14,506 nt of DNA from Coriobacteriales bacterium (GCA_031290695.1 JAITNB010000013.1:1-14506); one strand, 5' to 3'; counted from the first letter of the stretch, positions 1-6,222 are shown. The notes: a model not told the origin generated them from the sequence alone. Numbers and translations: made by a program.

Positions 1-464
1 TGCTCGCCTCCCCGCAGGGGCTGTCCCCAGAGGCCCGCGCCTTCATCTCGCAGGGAGGCGTTGGCTATGCGGCCCTCATAGGCCAGGAAGACGTGCTCCC
101 CGCCGCTGTCGCCGCCGAGGTGTCCGCCCTCGGCGTCCCGGCGGTAGGGCGCTACGGGGGGCAGGACCGCTACGAGACCTCGCTCGAGGTCTACCGCCAT
201 GCCCTCCAGGCCCCCTGGGACATGGCCCCCGCCTCCTTTGCCGTGACCACCGGCGCCAACTACCCCGACGCCCTGGCCGCGGGCCCGGCACTGGGCAACA
301 GGGGGGGCATGCTCCTGCTCACCCCGCCCCACGCCCTGCACGATGCCGTAAAGGTCCCCTTCGCCGAGAGCAGCCCATCCTTTGGCAAGGTATGGGTCAT
401 CGGCGGCCCCGCCGCCATAGACGACGCCGTGAAGGAGGATATCAAGGCCTTGCTGCAAGGCTGA
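1..464 (+). CDS. CWB2 (cell wall-binding repeat 2) surface protein, 3' end only
   Basis: The reading frame is open from base 3 to a TGA at 462-464, so the 5' part lies outside the window. The visible 153 residues end in one full CWB2 repeat (Pfam PF04122 family): RYGGQDRYETS, then FAVTTGANYPDALAAGPAL, then VWVIGGPAAIDDAVKEDI. The first 40 or so residues look like the end of the preceding repeat. In this family three tandem repeats bind anionic polymers of the Gram-positive wall and hold the protein at the cell surface. Which functional domain this anchor carries cannot be told, because the N-terminal part is missing. The domain sits at the extreme C-terminus, one of the usual arrangements. 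I see no clear terminator after the stop. Confidence 0.85.
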   Translation, partial: LASPQGLSPEARAFISQGGVGYAALIGQEDVLPAAVAAEVSALGVPAVGRYGGQDRYETSLEVYRHALQAPWDMAPASFAVTTGANYPDALAAGPALGNRGGMLLLTPPHALHDAVKVPFAESSPSFGKVWVIGGPAAIDDAVKEDIKALLQG

Positions 465-582
465 GGTATCCACTTTCCGCTTGACGCCACAGGTGCGCAT
501 GATGGTTTCGCGTAGGATGATGTCGAACATACAGCAACCAAGCCTTGACAGACAGAGAGGCTGATGCGCTGATGCTTGCCGG

Positions 583-613
583 TTGATGCTTGCCGTCCCC
601 CTGTTCCCATAAT
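583..613 (+). promoter_or_regulatory. weak candidate promoter for the infC operon
   Basis: TTGATG at 583-588 and CATAAT at 608-613 resemble -35 and -10 boxes, but the spacer is 19 bases, longer than usual. A better -35 match (TTGACA, 545-550) lies upstream but has no -10 at the right distance. The 465-835 gap holds no credible coding region, so some promoter for infC is expected here. The assignment is tentative. Confidence 0.25.
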
Positions 614-672
614 CTCCCCCACACAGCCAGCCTTTTGTGATACCATAGGCACGTTGCCCTGCCGCATGGCGT

Positions 673-705
673 GTGGGGCGAGGAAGCGGGAGGACTTCTC
701 CCCAC
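673..705 (+). promoter_or_regulatory. infC leader hairpin 1
   Basis: GTGGGG at 673-678 pairs with CCCCAC at 700-705, and GAAG at 683-686 can pair with CTTC at 695-698 inside it. No T-run follows, so it is not a terminator. Its loop contains GCGGG (686-690), the same five bases as the 3' arm of the downstream terminator hairpin. It could therefore pair with CCCGC at 780-784 and act as an antiterminator. This is structural inference by eye. Confidence 0.4.
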
Positions 706-748
706 CTTACGGCGCTACTGGCGGCTGTGTGGTTGTACAAAGTGATAC

Positions 749-766
749 CGTGCCGTTCGCGGTGCG
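749..766 (+). promoter_or_regulatory. infC leader hairpin 2 with TTCG tetraloop
   Basis: A seven-pair stem (749-755 with 760-766, including two G-T wobbles) is closed by TTCG at 756-759, the RNA UUCG tetraloop known for high stability. It lies 11 bases upstream of the terminator-like hairpin and adds to the picture of a folded leader ahead of infC. Confidence 0.4.
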
Positions 767-777
767 ACCTTCTTTGT

Positions 778-813
778 TACCCGCTGGCACCAGGCCTGCG
801 GGTATTTTGTTTT
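778..813 (+). terminator. attenuator (intrinsic terminator) just upstream of infC
   Basis: TACCCGC at 778-784 is the exact reverse complement of GCGGGTA at 798-804. GGC (786-788) and GCC (794-796) continue the stem after a T-T mismatch. TTTTGTTTT follows directly at 805-813. The infC ribosome binding site begins only 11 bases later, so this terminator would stop transcription before the operon rather than after a gene. In Bacillus subtilis the same operon is repressed by ribosomal protein L20 through premature termination in the infC leader; a similar control here is inference. Confidence 0.65.
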
Positions 814-823
814 CATGACTGTT

Positions 824-838
824 GGAGGTGGAACCATA
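824..838 (+). promoter_or_regulatory. infC ribosome binding site and ATA start codon
   Basis: GGAGG at 824-828 is followed by seven bases and then ATA at 836-838. The nearest in-frame ATG (815-817) sits right after the attenuator T-run and has no ribosome binding site, and the GGAGG would then lie inside its coding region. The site therefore points to ATA as the true start. Confidence 0.65.
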
Positions 839-1408
839 AGCACACAGGAGCCCAGGCTCAACGAGGAGATCAGGGCCTCGGAATGCCGTCTTATCGGCAT
901 CGACGGCTCGCAGCTCGGCATCTTCTCACTACAGGCTGCCCAGCGTATAGCCGACGACCAGGGGCTCGACCTGGTCGAGATCGCGCCCGACGCCCAGCCG
1001 CCTGTCTGCCGCGTGATGGACTATGGCAAGTTCAAGTACGAGCAGGCCATGAAGGCCAAACAGGCGCGCAAGAACCAGACCAAGATAGAGATCAAGGAGA
1101 TGAAGTTCCGTCCCAAGATCGACACCGGCGACTACGAGACCAAGAAGAAGCATGTCCTGCGCTTCCTGGGCGGTGGCGCCAAGGTCAAGGTGACCATTAT
1201 GTTCAGGGGCCGTGAGATGGCCCACCCCGAGCTGGGGCTCAATATCCTTGAGAAGCTCGCCGCCGACCTCACCAGCCAGGCGGTCATCGAGAGCCAGCCC
1301 AAGCTTGAGGGCCGCAACATGTTTATGCTGCTCGCCCCGCTCAAGAAGCGTGAGAGCGCAAGCACAACCAAGGAACAACCACAGGAAGAAGCATCGCAGG
1401 AGGCGTGA
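836..1408 (+). CDS. infC: translation initiation factor IF-3
   Basis: IF-3 binds the 30S subunit, keeps 50S away and checks the start codon and initiator tRNA. The protein opens [20 protein letters not shown], the usual actinobacterial N-terminus. It continues through [24 protein letters not shown], the family signature in the N-terminal domain. A basic linker rich in Lys and Gln follows, then the C-terminal domain ([13 protein letters not shown]...[16 protein letters not shown]). Length is 190 residues from the ATA start, normal for the family. An in-frame ATG at 815 would add seven residues (MTVGGGT) but lacks a ribosome binding site. Non-AUG infC starts (AUU in Escherichia coli) are known to let IF-3 repress its own translation. 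rpmI and rplT follow in the standard order, with a 49-base gap to rpmI. The C-terminal tail is Gln/Glu-rich. Confidence 0.95.
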   Translation: MSTQEPRLNEEIRASECRLIGIDGSQLGIFSLQAAQRIADDQGLDLVEIAPDAQPPVCRVMDYGKFKYEQAMKAKQARKNQTKIEIKEMKFRPKIDTGDYETKKKHVLRFLGGGAKVKVTIMFRGREMAHPELGLNILEKLAADLTSQAVIESQPKLEGRNMFMLLAPLKKRESASTTKEQPQEEASQEA

Positions 1409-1457
1409 CCCGCTTGCCCCACGGCGGCGGGGAGTGCCACGGATAAGGAGAGAAGCT

Positions 1458-1655
1458 ATGCCCAAGATGAAGACACACCGCGGTTCGGCAAAACGGTTCA
1501 GGGTGACCGGGACCGGCAAGATTATGCGCTCAAAAGCATACAAGAGCCATATCCTTGAGAAGAAATCGCAAAAGCGTAAGCGCAACTTTCGGCACGAGAC
1601 CGAGGTAGCCAAGTCTGATTACAAGGTAATTGCCCGCAACCTGGGACTTCGCTAA
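1458..1655 (+). CDS. rpmI: 50S ribosomal protein bL35
   Basis: A 65-residue very basic protein beginning [21 protein letters not shown], the classic bL35 start, and ending in [10 protein letters not shown]. bL35 is a small structural protein of the large ribosomal subunit. AAGGAG at 1445-1450 lies seven bases before the ATG and fixes the start; longer reading frames through this point are spurious. It lies between infC and rplT, 38 bases before rplT, so the three genes form the conserved operon. Confidence 0.97.
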   Translation: MPKMKTHRGSAKRFRVTGTGKIMRSKAYKSHILEKKSQKRKRNFRHETEVAKSDYKVIARNLGLR

Positions 1656-1693
1656 GAGTCCCATCAACCACAGATTCAAGGAAGTGATCAATC

Positions 1694-2053
1694 ATGTCTC
1701 GTGTCAAACGCTCAATCACCGCCAGAAAGAAGCGCCGTACCGTACTCGCCCGCGCCAAGGGCTACTACGGGGCGAAGTCCCGCTCGTACCGCGTGGCCAA
1801 GGAGCAGGTGCAGCACTCGCTGCAATACGCCTACCGTGACCGCCGCAACAAGAAGCGCGTCATACGCCGCCTGTGGATTACCCGCATCAACGCGGCTGCG
1901 CGCATCAACGGCCTCAGCTACTCGGTCTTCATCAACGGCCTCAAGCAGGCCGGCGTCCTCCTTGACCGTAAGATCTTGGCCGACATGGCCGTCAACGACG
2001 CCCCCAGCTTCGCCGCCCTCGCCGAGGTAGCCAAAAAGGCCCTTGCCGCCTAA
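1694..2053 (+). CDS. rplT: 50S ribosomal protein bL20
   Basis: A 119-residue basic protein starting [26 protein letters not shown] (full match to the bL20 N-terminal extension that threads into 23S rRNA), followed by the globular domain with [20 protein letters not shown] and FINGLKQAG. bL20 is needed early in 50S assembly and, in other bacteria, binds its own operon mRNA to repress it. An AAGGAAG ribosome binding site lies just upstream of the ATG. The operon ends here, followed by an intrinsic terminator at 2089-2122. Confidence 0.97.
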   Translation: MSRVKRSITARKKRRTVLARAKGYYGAKSRSYRVAKEQVQHSLQYAYRDRRNKKRVIRRLWITRINAAARINGLSYSVFINGLKQAGVLLDRKILADMAVNDAPSFAALAEVAKKALAA

Positions 2054-2088
2054 CCCGGCGCCCATAAGAACAAGCCCCTTACAGAGAA

Positions 2089-2122
2089 GGACGGGTACCC
2101 CCTCAGGCCACCCGTCCCTTTT
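2089..2122 (+). terminator. intrinsic terminator of infC-rpmI-rplT
   Basis: GGACGGGT at 2089-2096 pairs perfectly with ACCCGTCC at 2110-2117 across a 13-base loop, followed by CTTTT. It begins 36 bases after the rplT stop, the expected place. Confidence 0.8.
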
Positions 2123-2157
2123 CTGCGACTTTTCTGGCTGCTGTTTTCTATTTTCCC

Positions 2158-2186
2158 TTGACATTATTAACTGTTAAGGATAATAT
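2158..2186 (+). promoter_or_regulatory. sigma-70-type promoter of modABC
   Basis: TTGACA at 2158-2163 is a perfect -35 box. Exactly 17 bases later comes TAATAT (2181-2186), and an overlapping TATAAT lies at 2184-2189. Transcription would start near 2193. The spacer contains TTAAC-T-GTTAA (2167-2177), an 11-base perfect inverted repeat that may be an operator. The AT-rich stretch stands out sharply from the GC-rich surroundings. Confidence 0.8.
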
Positions 2187-2192
2187 AATCCC

Positions 2193-2346
2193 TGCCATAG
2201 CAAAGGAGCTGCTTTTTGTTCTCCTGTAAGCCTCTTTTCTGACAACGGCCCCCGACGGATCCCCAGCGGGGGTTGTTGTCGTTATGGCACCTTCAACCTC
2301 TGGCGTGCAATCAAAAGGCAACTACACCATTCAGCGGGCTTGCCTT
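2193..2346 (+). promoter_or_regulatory. structured modA leader RNA, riboswitch-like three-way junction
   Basis: The 240 bases between promoter and modA contain several nested pairings. TGCCATA (2193-2199) pairs with TATGGCA (2283-2289) and closes a domain. Inside it AGGAG (2204-2208) pairs with CTCCT (2221-2225), and a 14-pair stem joins 2241-2254 to 2267-2280 with two G-T wobbles. After the domain, AAGGCAA (2315-2321) pairs with TTGCCTT (2340-2346). No T-run follows the long stem, so it is not a simple terminator. The predicted transcription start coincides with the first base of the closing stem. A short hairpin GGGCC-ATG-GGCCC (2402-2414) lies just before the modA ribosome binding site. 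Placement suggests control by molybdate, tungstate or the cofactor, but I do not recognise a known class. Confidence 0.45.
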
Positions 2347-2434
2347 GAACTTATCTTGCTTTAAGAATACTATGTGCAAGTTCTGTAAGGAACACGAGAT
2401 TGGGCCATGGGCCCGGGAGAAGGAAGGAGTTTTT

Positions 2435-3346
2435 ATGTTCAAGGAAGAGAAGAAAGAGAAGGCGGTATCCAGGAAAGGGGTGAGCGCAAAGACACTGCTG
2501 GCGTTCCTCATGGCGGCGGCACTCGCGTTTGCGCTGTTTGGCTGCGGCAGCACGCCGCCTGTGGAGGAGCCAAAGGCCGACACGCCCGTTGTCGAGGAAG
2601 AGCCTACGCCCGAGCCCGTCGAGCTGCAAATCTTCGCGGCCAACTCGCTTGAGAAGGCACTGCCCGAGGTGCAGGACCTCTATAGCGCCGCACATCCCGA
2701 GGTCACTTTTGCCGACACCCAGTTCAAGGCGTCGGGCGACCTGGTCGAGCAGCTCAACGCCGGCGGCACGGCCGACCTGCTCATCACCGCATCCAAGGGC
2801 AGCATGGACACCGCCGTTGAGAACGGCAGCATCGACGAGGCCACTCGTATCGACCTGTTCACCAACGACCTCGTTGTTGTGCGCGCCACGGGCAGCGACA
2901 TCGCCGTCAGCGCCCTCGAAGACGTGGCCTCTGCCAACTTCGCCCGCATCGCCATCGGCGACGGCGCCACTGTGCCGGCCGGCCAGTACGCCAACCAGGC
3001 GCTCAACTCCATCGGCCTGTACAGCTCAGACACCGGCAAGGACGGCGAGTACGACGCTTCCATCGCCGACAGGATTGTCCTGGCCGACAAGGTTGGCACT
3101 GCCGCCAACTACGTCGCCACCGGGGATTGCCAGATAGGCTTTGTCTACTCCAGCGACATTTTCCGTTATGACGGCATCGAGGTTGCCTTCACCGTGCCGG
3201 CCGATGCCCACAAGGCCATCGTCTACCCCGGCTCCGTGGTCAAAGACAGCGCCAACGCCGCCATCGCCGCAGACTTCCTCGAGTTCTGCCTTAACGACCC
3301 CGATGCCCTGCGCATTTGGTCCCAATACGGCTTCGAGGTACTGTAG
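2435..3346 (+). CDS. modA: molybdate/tungstate ABC transporter substrate-binding lipoprotein
   Basis: ModA captures molybdate or tungstate outside the cell and delivers it to ModBC. The 303-residue protein has a basic N-terminus, a hydrophobic stretch (about residues 20-36) and a lipobox LFGC with Cys37, so it should be lipid-anchored to the membrane surface. A Pro/Glu-rich linker (about 40-63) leads to the binding domain, which opens LQIFAANSLEKALPEV and has KASGDLVEQLNAGGTADLLITA, the typical ModA pattern around the oxyanion site. The start is ATG 2435, with AAGGAAGGAG five bases upstream. The frame stays open upstream to 2273, but those residues would put the signal peptide in the middle of the protein. 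Which oxyanion is preferred cannot be read from the sequence. modB and modC follow. Confidence 0.92.
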   Translation: MFKEEKKEKAVSRKGVSAKTLLAFLMAAALAFALFGCGSTPPVEEPKADTPVVEEEPTPEPVELQIFAANSLEKALPEVQDLYSAAHPEVTFADTQFKASGDLVEQLNAGGTADLLITASKGSMDTAVENGSIDEATRIDLFTNDLVVVRATGSDIAVSALEDVASANFARIAIGDGATVPAGQYANQALNSIGLYSSDTGKDGEYDASIADRIVLADKVGTAANYVATGDCQIGFVYSSDIFRYDGIEVAFTVPADAHKAIVYPGSVVKDSANAAIAADFLEFCLNDPDALRIWSQYGFEVL

Positions 3347-3387
3347 GCTTCTGGTAAGCGGCGTAAACGGCTTCAAACAAACCCCTG

Positions 3388-3541
3388 CGCTCAAGAGCGT
3401 ATCCGGATACGCTCCATGGGTTCGCGCAAGCGCTCCCCGTTCTCACTGGAAACGAGCCAGTGGCTCGTTTCCCGGGCGTTCGAACCCTGTCGCCCAGGAA
3501 CCTGTTCTCAACCGTTTTCACCCGCTTACGGGAACCCTGTC
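3388..3541 (+). repeat. cluster of inverted repeats between modA and modB
   Basis: This gap of 215 bases (3347-3561) has no credible gene. It holds a perfect 20-base palindrome (3395-3414, arms GAGCGTATCC) and a 12-base inverted repeat with a one-base centre (3448-3459 and 3461-3472, arm GGAAACGAGCCA). It also holds smaller stems: CGCTC-AA-GAGCG (3388-3399, competing with the palindrome), GGGCG/CGCCC (3474-3478 and 3491-3495) and CCCG/CGGG (3521-3532). GAACCCTGTC occurs twice (3482-3491, 3532-3541), with a related GAACCTGTTC at 3498. No T-run follows the stems. They could stabilise the modA mRNA end, reduce read-through into modBC, or be a mobile palindromic repeat. Confidence 0.7.
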
Positions 3542-3561
3542 AATGAGGTAGGATTGTCTAC

Positions 3562-4974
3562 ATGACAAAACGCTCCTCCATAGTACGTGTCACTGCGTGG
3601 GCGCTTGCCATCATCTTGGCAGGCGCCACGCTTGTATCCGCGCCCCTAACGCTGGCAGCAGCCTCAGAGCCTGTGCGTGTGGTCGAGGTCTCTGCGGCTG
3701 GCGACGCCGCACGCATGGAGGGCGTCCCCTTCGCGGTGGGCGGCTTCATGCGCTCCAACGCGGGCAGCGCCAAGGAGTACAACGGCACCTCATACGGCTA
3801 CCGCTACCCGATGGCCGCCCAAGACGCCCTCGCGGTCGTCGTGACAGGCGACGAGGTGGTCGTCTACGTCCCCGCGCAGGCCGCAACGCAGGTGGGCCTC
3901 GACAGCAAGGCGGCCACCGCCCGTGACCATCTCTGGCAGCTGCTCGCTGCCATTGACGCCCAGGTTGCCCATGGCGGCATCGAGATACAAAGCTTCGATG
4001 CCGCACACGTCACCTTCACGAGCGACCCTGCCTACCAGGGGCCAGGCTACCGCTTCGCCTTTGGCATCGAGGCCGAGCCTGGCTACTACTACGCCTGTGT
4101 CTACCCTCTGGACGATGCCCCAAACCCCACCCCCGCAACTCCCGCAGCCCCCTCGGCCAAAATTCCCGGCTTCTGCGACACCGCGCTGCTGGTCCCTGCG
4201 GCGCAGGCCGTCATCTCCGTTGCGCCCACGGGCCTTGATGCGGTCGCGCAGTTCTTCGCTGGCATCGACTACCGCCCGTTCTGGGTGTCGCTGCGCACCT
4301 CGTTTGTCGCGCTGCTGTTCGTCTTCGTGCTGGGGCTTGCCGCCGCGCACTTCTCGCTCAAGATGCCCGGACGCCTTAAAGACGTCCTCGACTCGCTGTT
4401 CACCATCCCGATGGTTTTGCCGCCCACCGTCTGCGGCTTTTTGCTGCTCGTGACCTTTGGCAACTCCACCGGGCTTGGCCGCTGGCTCATGGCCAACGGC
4501 ATCGAGCTCGTGTTCTCGTGGCCGGCTGCCGTGCTCGCGGCCACCGTCGTGGCGTTCCCGCTCATGTACCGCACCGCCCGAGGCGCCTTCGAGGCGCAGG
4601 ACCCCGCGCTCTTCGACGCGGCACGCACGCTGGGCTGGAGCGAGGGCCGCATCTTCTTCAAGCTTGCGCTGCCGCTCTCCTGGCCCTCCATCGCGGCCGG
4701 CACCGTGCTCGCCTTTGCCCGCGCAATGGGCGAGTTTGGCGCGACGCTCTTTGTCGCGGGCAACTACGCCGGCCAAACGCAGACCATGCCCATAGCCATC
4801 TACTTCCAGTGGATGGGCGGCCACTCAGATGTTGCGACCTTCTGGGTCTTCGTCGTCATCCTCATCTCCTTCGTCGTCATCCTCTTTATCAACTGGTACG
4901 CCTCGCGCACCCAGCGCTACCGCCGCGCGAGCGCGAGCACGAGCGCGAGCACCGATAAGGGGGATCGCCCATGA
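3562..4974 (+). CDS. modB: molybdate/tungstate ABC transporter permease with N-terminal exported domain
   Basis: The C-terminal half (about residues 238-470) is a complete ModB permease. It has a first membrane helix near 242-264, IPMVLPPTVCGFLLLVTFG (282-300), SWPAAVLAATVVAFPLMYR, and the EAA loop that docks ModC (FDAARTLGWSEGRIFFKLALPL, about 351-372). FARAMGEFGATLFV and a last helix near 425-447 complete it. Ordinary ModB is only about 220-230 residues; this protein has 470. The first 33 residues form a signal peptide or anchor with an AAA-S cleavage-like site. Residues about 36-185 look soluble and unrecognised, followed by a Pro/Ala linker. Cys179 and Cys205 could form a disulfide. Basic residues after the first permease helix put the extra domain outside the cell, on the ModA side. 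The stop overlaps the modC start (ATGA). Confidence 0.9.
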   Translation: MTKRSSIVRVTAWALAIILAGATLVSAPLTLAAASEPVRVVEVSAAGDAARMEGVPFAVGGFMRSNAGSAKEYNGTSYGYRYPMAAQDALAVVVTGDEVVVYVPAQAATQVGLDSKAATARDHLWQLLAAIDAQVAHGGIEIQSFDAAHVTFTSDPAYQGPGYRFAFGIEAEPGYYYACVYPLDDAPNPTPATPAAPSAKIPGFCDTALLVPAAQAVISVAPTGLDAVAQFFAGIDYRPFWVSLRTSFVALLFVFVLGLAAAHFSLKMPGRLKDVLDSLFTIPMVLPPTVCGFLLLVTFGNSTGLGRWLMANGIELVFSWPAAVLAATVVAFPLMYRTARGAFEAQDPALFDAARTLGWSEGRIFFKLALPLSWPSIAAGTVLAFARAMGEFGATLFVAGNYAGQTQTMPIAIYFQWMGGHSDVATFWVFVVILISFVVILFINWYASRTQRYRRASASTSASTDKGDRP

Positions 4975-6050
4975 GCGTCCTGGTCAGCATCCGCAAGCAC
5001 TTCTCCACCTTCGACCTCGACGTCAACTTCGAGGCCGTCACCGAGACCCTCGGCTTCCTCGGCGCCTCCGGCAGCGGCAAGAGCCTCACGCTGCGCTGCA
5101 TAGCCGGTCTCGAGACCCCCGACGAGGGCCGCATCGTCGTAGGCGGCCGTGTATTCTTCGATTCGCAAAAGGGCATCAACCTCAAGGCCCGTGAGCGTAA
5201 GACGGCCCTGCTCTTTCAAAACTACCTGCTCTTCCCCAACCTCACCGTTGCAGGCAACATCGCCGCCGGCATCCCCCGTGGCCCATCCAGGGACGAGGTC
5301 CACAGCCTTGTCTCACGGCAGCTCAAGCTCTTTGGGCTTGAGGGCTTTGGCAAGCGTTATCCCGCCAGCCTCTCGGGCGGGCAGCAGCAGCGGGTCGCCC
5401 TGGCGCGTATGCTGGCCGCCAACCCAGGAATCCTCATGCTCGACGAGCCGTTCTCTGCCCTCGACGCGCACCTCAAGGCGTCGCTTGAGCACGGCCTTCT
5501 CGACCTGTTCGAACGCTTTGAGGGGACCATCCTCTATGTGTCACACGACATAGACGAGGCGTTTCACTTCTGCGACCGCATCGCGGTCATCGACCGGGGC
5601 ACGTTATGCGAGGTCGCCCCCACGCCGCAGATCGTCTCGCATCCCCATACGCTTGCCACCCTCAAGGTCTCGGGCGTCAAGAACATCTCGCCTGCCCGCA
5701 AGGTGGGGGAGTACGCCGTCGAAGCGCTTGACTGGGGCCTCACCCTCACCTGCGCCCAAGAGGTGCCTGATGACGTCTCACATCTCGGCGTGCGCGCCTC
5801 CTATCTCCGCGCGGCCCTCGACAGCGACAGCGCCAACGCCTTCGACGTCGAAGTCCTCCGCACCATAGACTCCCGCTTCGACCGCTCCGTCACCCTCGTC
5901 CCCCTGTCCCCGCCCGTATCCGCAAAACCAGCGGGCGCTCTCCAGTGGAAGGCCAGCAAGCTTGCCATGCCAGAAGGCCAGTTGCCGGTAAAGGGGCAGC
6001 GACTGCGCATTCATGTCCCACCCGCCCAGATTTACCTTGTAACGCGCTAA
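4971..6050 (+). CDS. modC: molybdate/tungstate ABC transporter ATP-binding protein
   Basis: ModC hydrolyses ATP to drive ModB. All ABC ATPase motifs are intact: Walker A GASGSGKS (31-38), Q-loop LLFQN (Q83), signature LSGGQQQR (134-141), Walker B ILMLDEP (154-160, catalytic E159), D-loop SALD (162-165) and H-loop His192 in YVSHDIDEAF. About 165 residues follow the ATPase core; residues roughly 290-350 occupy the place of the TOBE/Mop oxyanion-binding domain, with weak visible similarity. Length (359) matches the family. ATG 4971 overlaps the modB TGA, with AAGGGGGA at 4957-4964 as ribosome binding site, so the two are translationally coupled. No clear terminator follows before the ftsZ promoter. 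Confidence 0.93.
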   Translation: MSVLVSIRKHFSTFDLDVNFEAVTETLGFLGASGSGKSLTLRCIAGLETPDEGRIVVGGRVFFDSQKGINLKARERKTALLFQNYLLFPNLTVAGNIAAGIPRGPSRDEVHSLVSRQLKLFGLEGFGKRYPASLSGGQQQRVALARMLAANPGILMLDEPFSALDAHLKASLEHGLLDLFERFEGTILYVSHDIDEAFHFCDRIAVIDRGTLCEVAPTPQIVSHPHTLATLKVSGVKNISPARKVGEYAVEALDWGLTLTCAQEVPDDVSHLGVRASYLRAALDSDSANAFDVEVLRTIDSRFDRSVTLVPLSPPVSAKPAGALQWKASKLAMPEGQLPVKGQRLRIHVPPAQIYLVTR

Positions 6051-6077
6051 AACCCTGCTAGCCACCGAGAAATGATG

Positions 6078-6095
6078 GATTTTGGTACTAAAATC
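6078..6095 (+). promoter_or_regulatory. imperfect palindrome upstream of the ftsZ promoter
   Basis: GATTTTGGT (6078-6086) and ACTAAAATC (6087-6095) form an 18-base palindrome with one mismatch per arm. It lies 10 bases upstream of the -35 box, a usual place for an activator or repressor site. No known binding protein is recognised. Confidence 0.4.
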
Positions 6096-6105
6096 GCCAG
6101 TTCTA

Positions 6106-6133
6106 TTGACCAAATCCGAGTAACTGCTAATAT
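6106..6133 (+). promoter_or_regulatory. ftsZ promoter
   Basis: TTGACC (6106-6111), 16 bases, then TAATAT (6128-6133) preceded by TGC, giving an extended -10 (TGCTAATAT). The leader would be about 80 bases. It separates ftsZ from modC, which ends at 6050. Confidence 0.7.
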
Positions 6134-6222
6134 TCAGAATCAGGATTTCAGTGCGCTGAAGTGCTTTTTCGTGTGCGCGCCCTGATGCTTACGTAGCTTA
6201 AACGACAGTTGGAGGACTTAAG

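Noticed and set aside
545..573. TTGACA at 545-550 as the infC promoter
   Set aside because: No -10-like sequence lies 16-18 bases downstream.
2241..2280. 14-pair hairpin taken as a terminator
   Set aside because: No T-run follows on either strand, and the infC operon already has a good terminator at 2089-2122.
2273..2434. N-terminal extension of ModA in the open frame upstream (with CKFC motif from ATG 2372)
   Set aside because: It would bury the signal peptide and lipobox; ATG 2435 has a strong, well-spaced ribosome binding site.
3470..3500. tRNA-like T-loop GTTCGAACC between modA and modB
   Set aside because: The flanking bases do not form the five-pair T-stem, and no anticodon or acceptor stem is present.
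4922..4955. GAGCGCGAGCAC tandem repeat at the 3' end of modB
   Set aside because: A short simple repeat coding for a Ser/Ala/Thr tail; typical GC-rich low-complexity sequence with no further signal.
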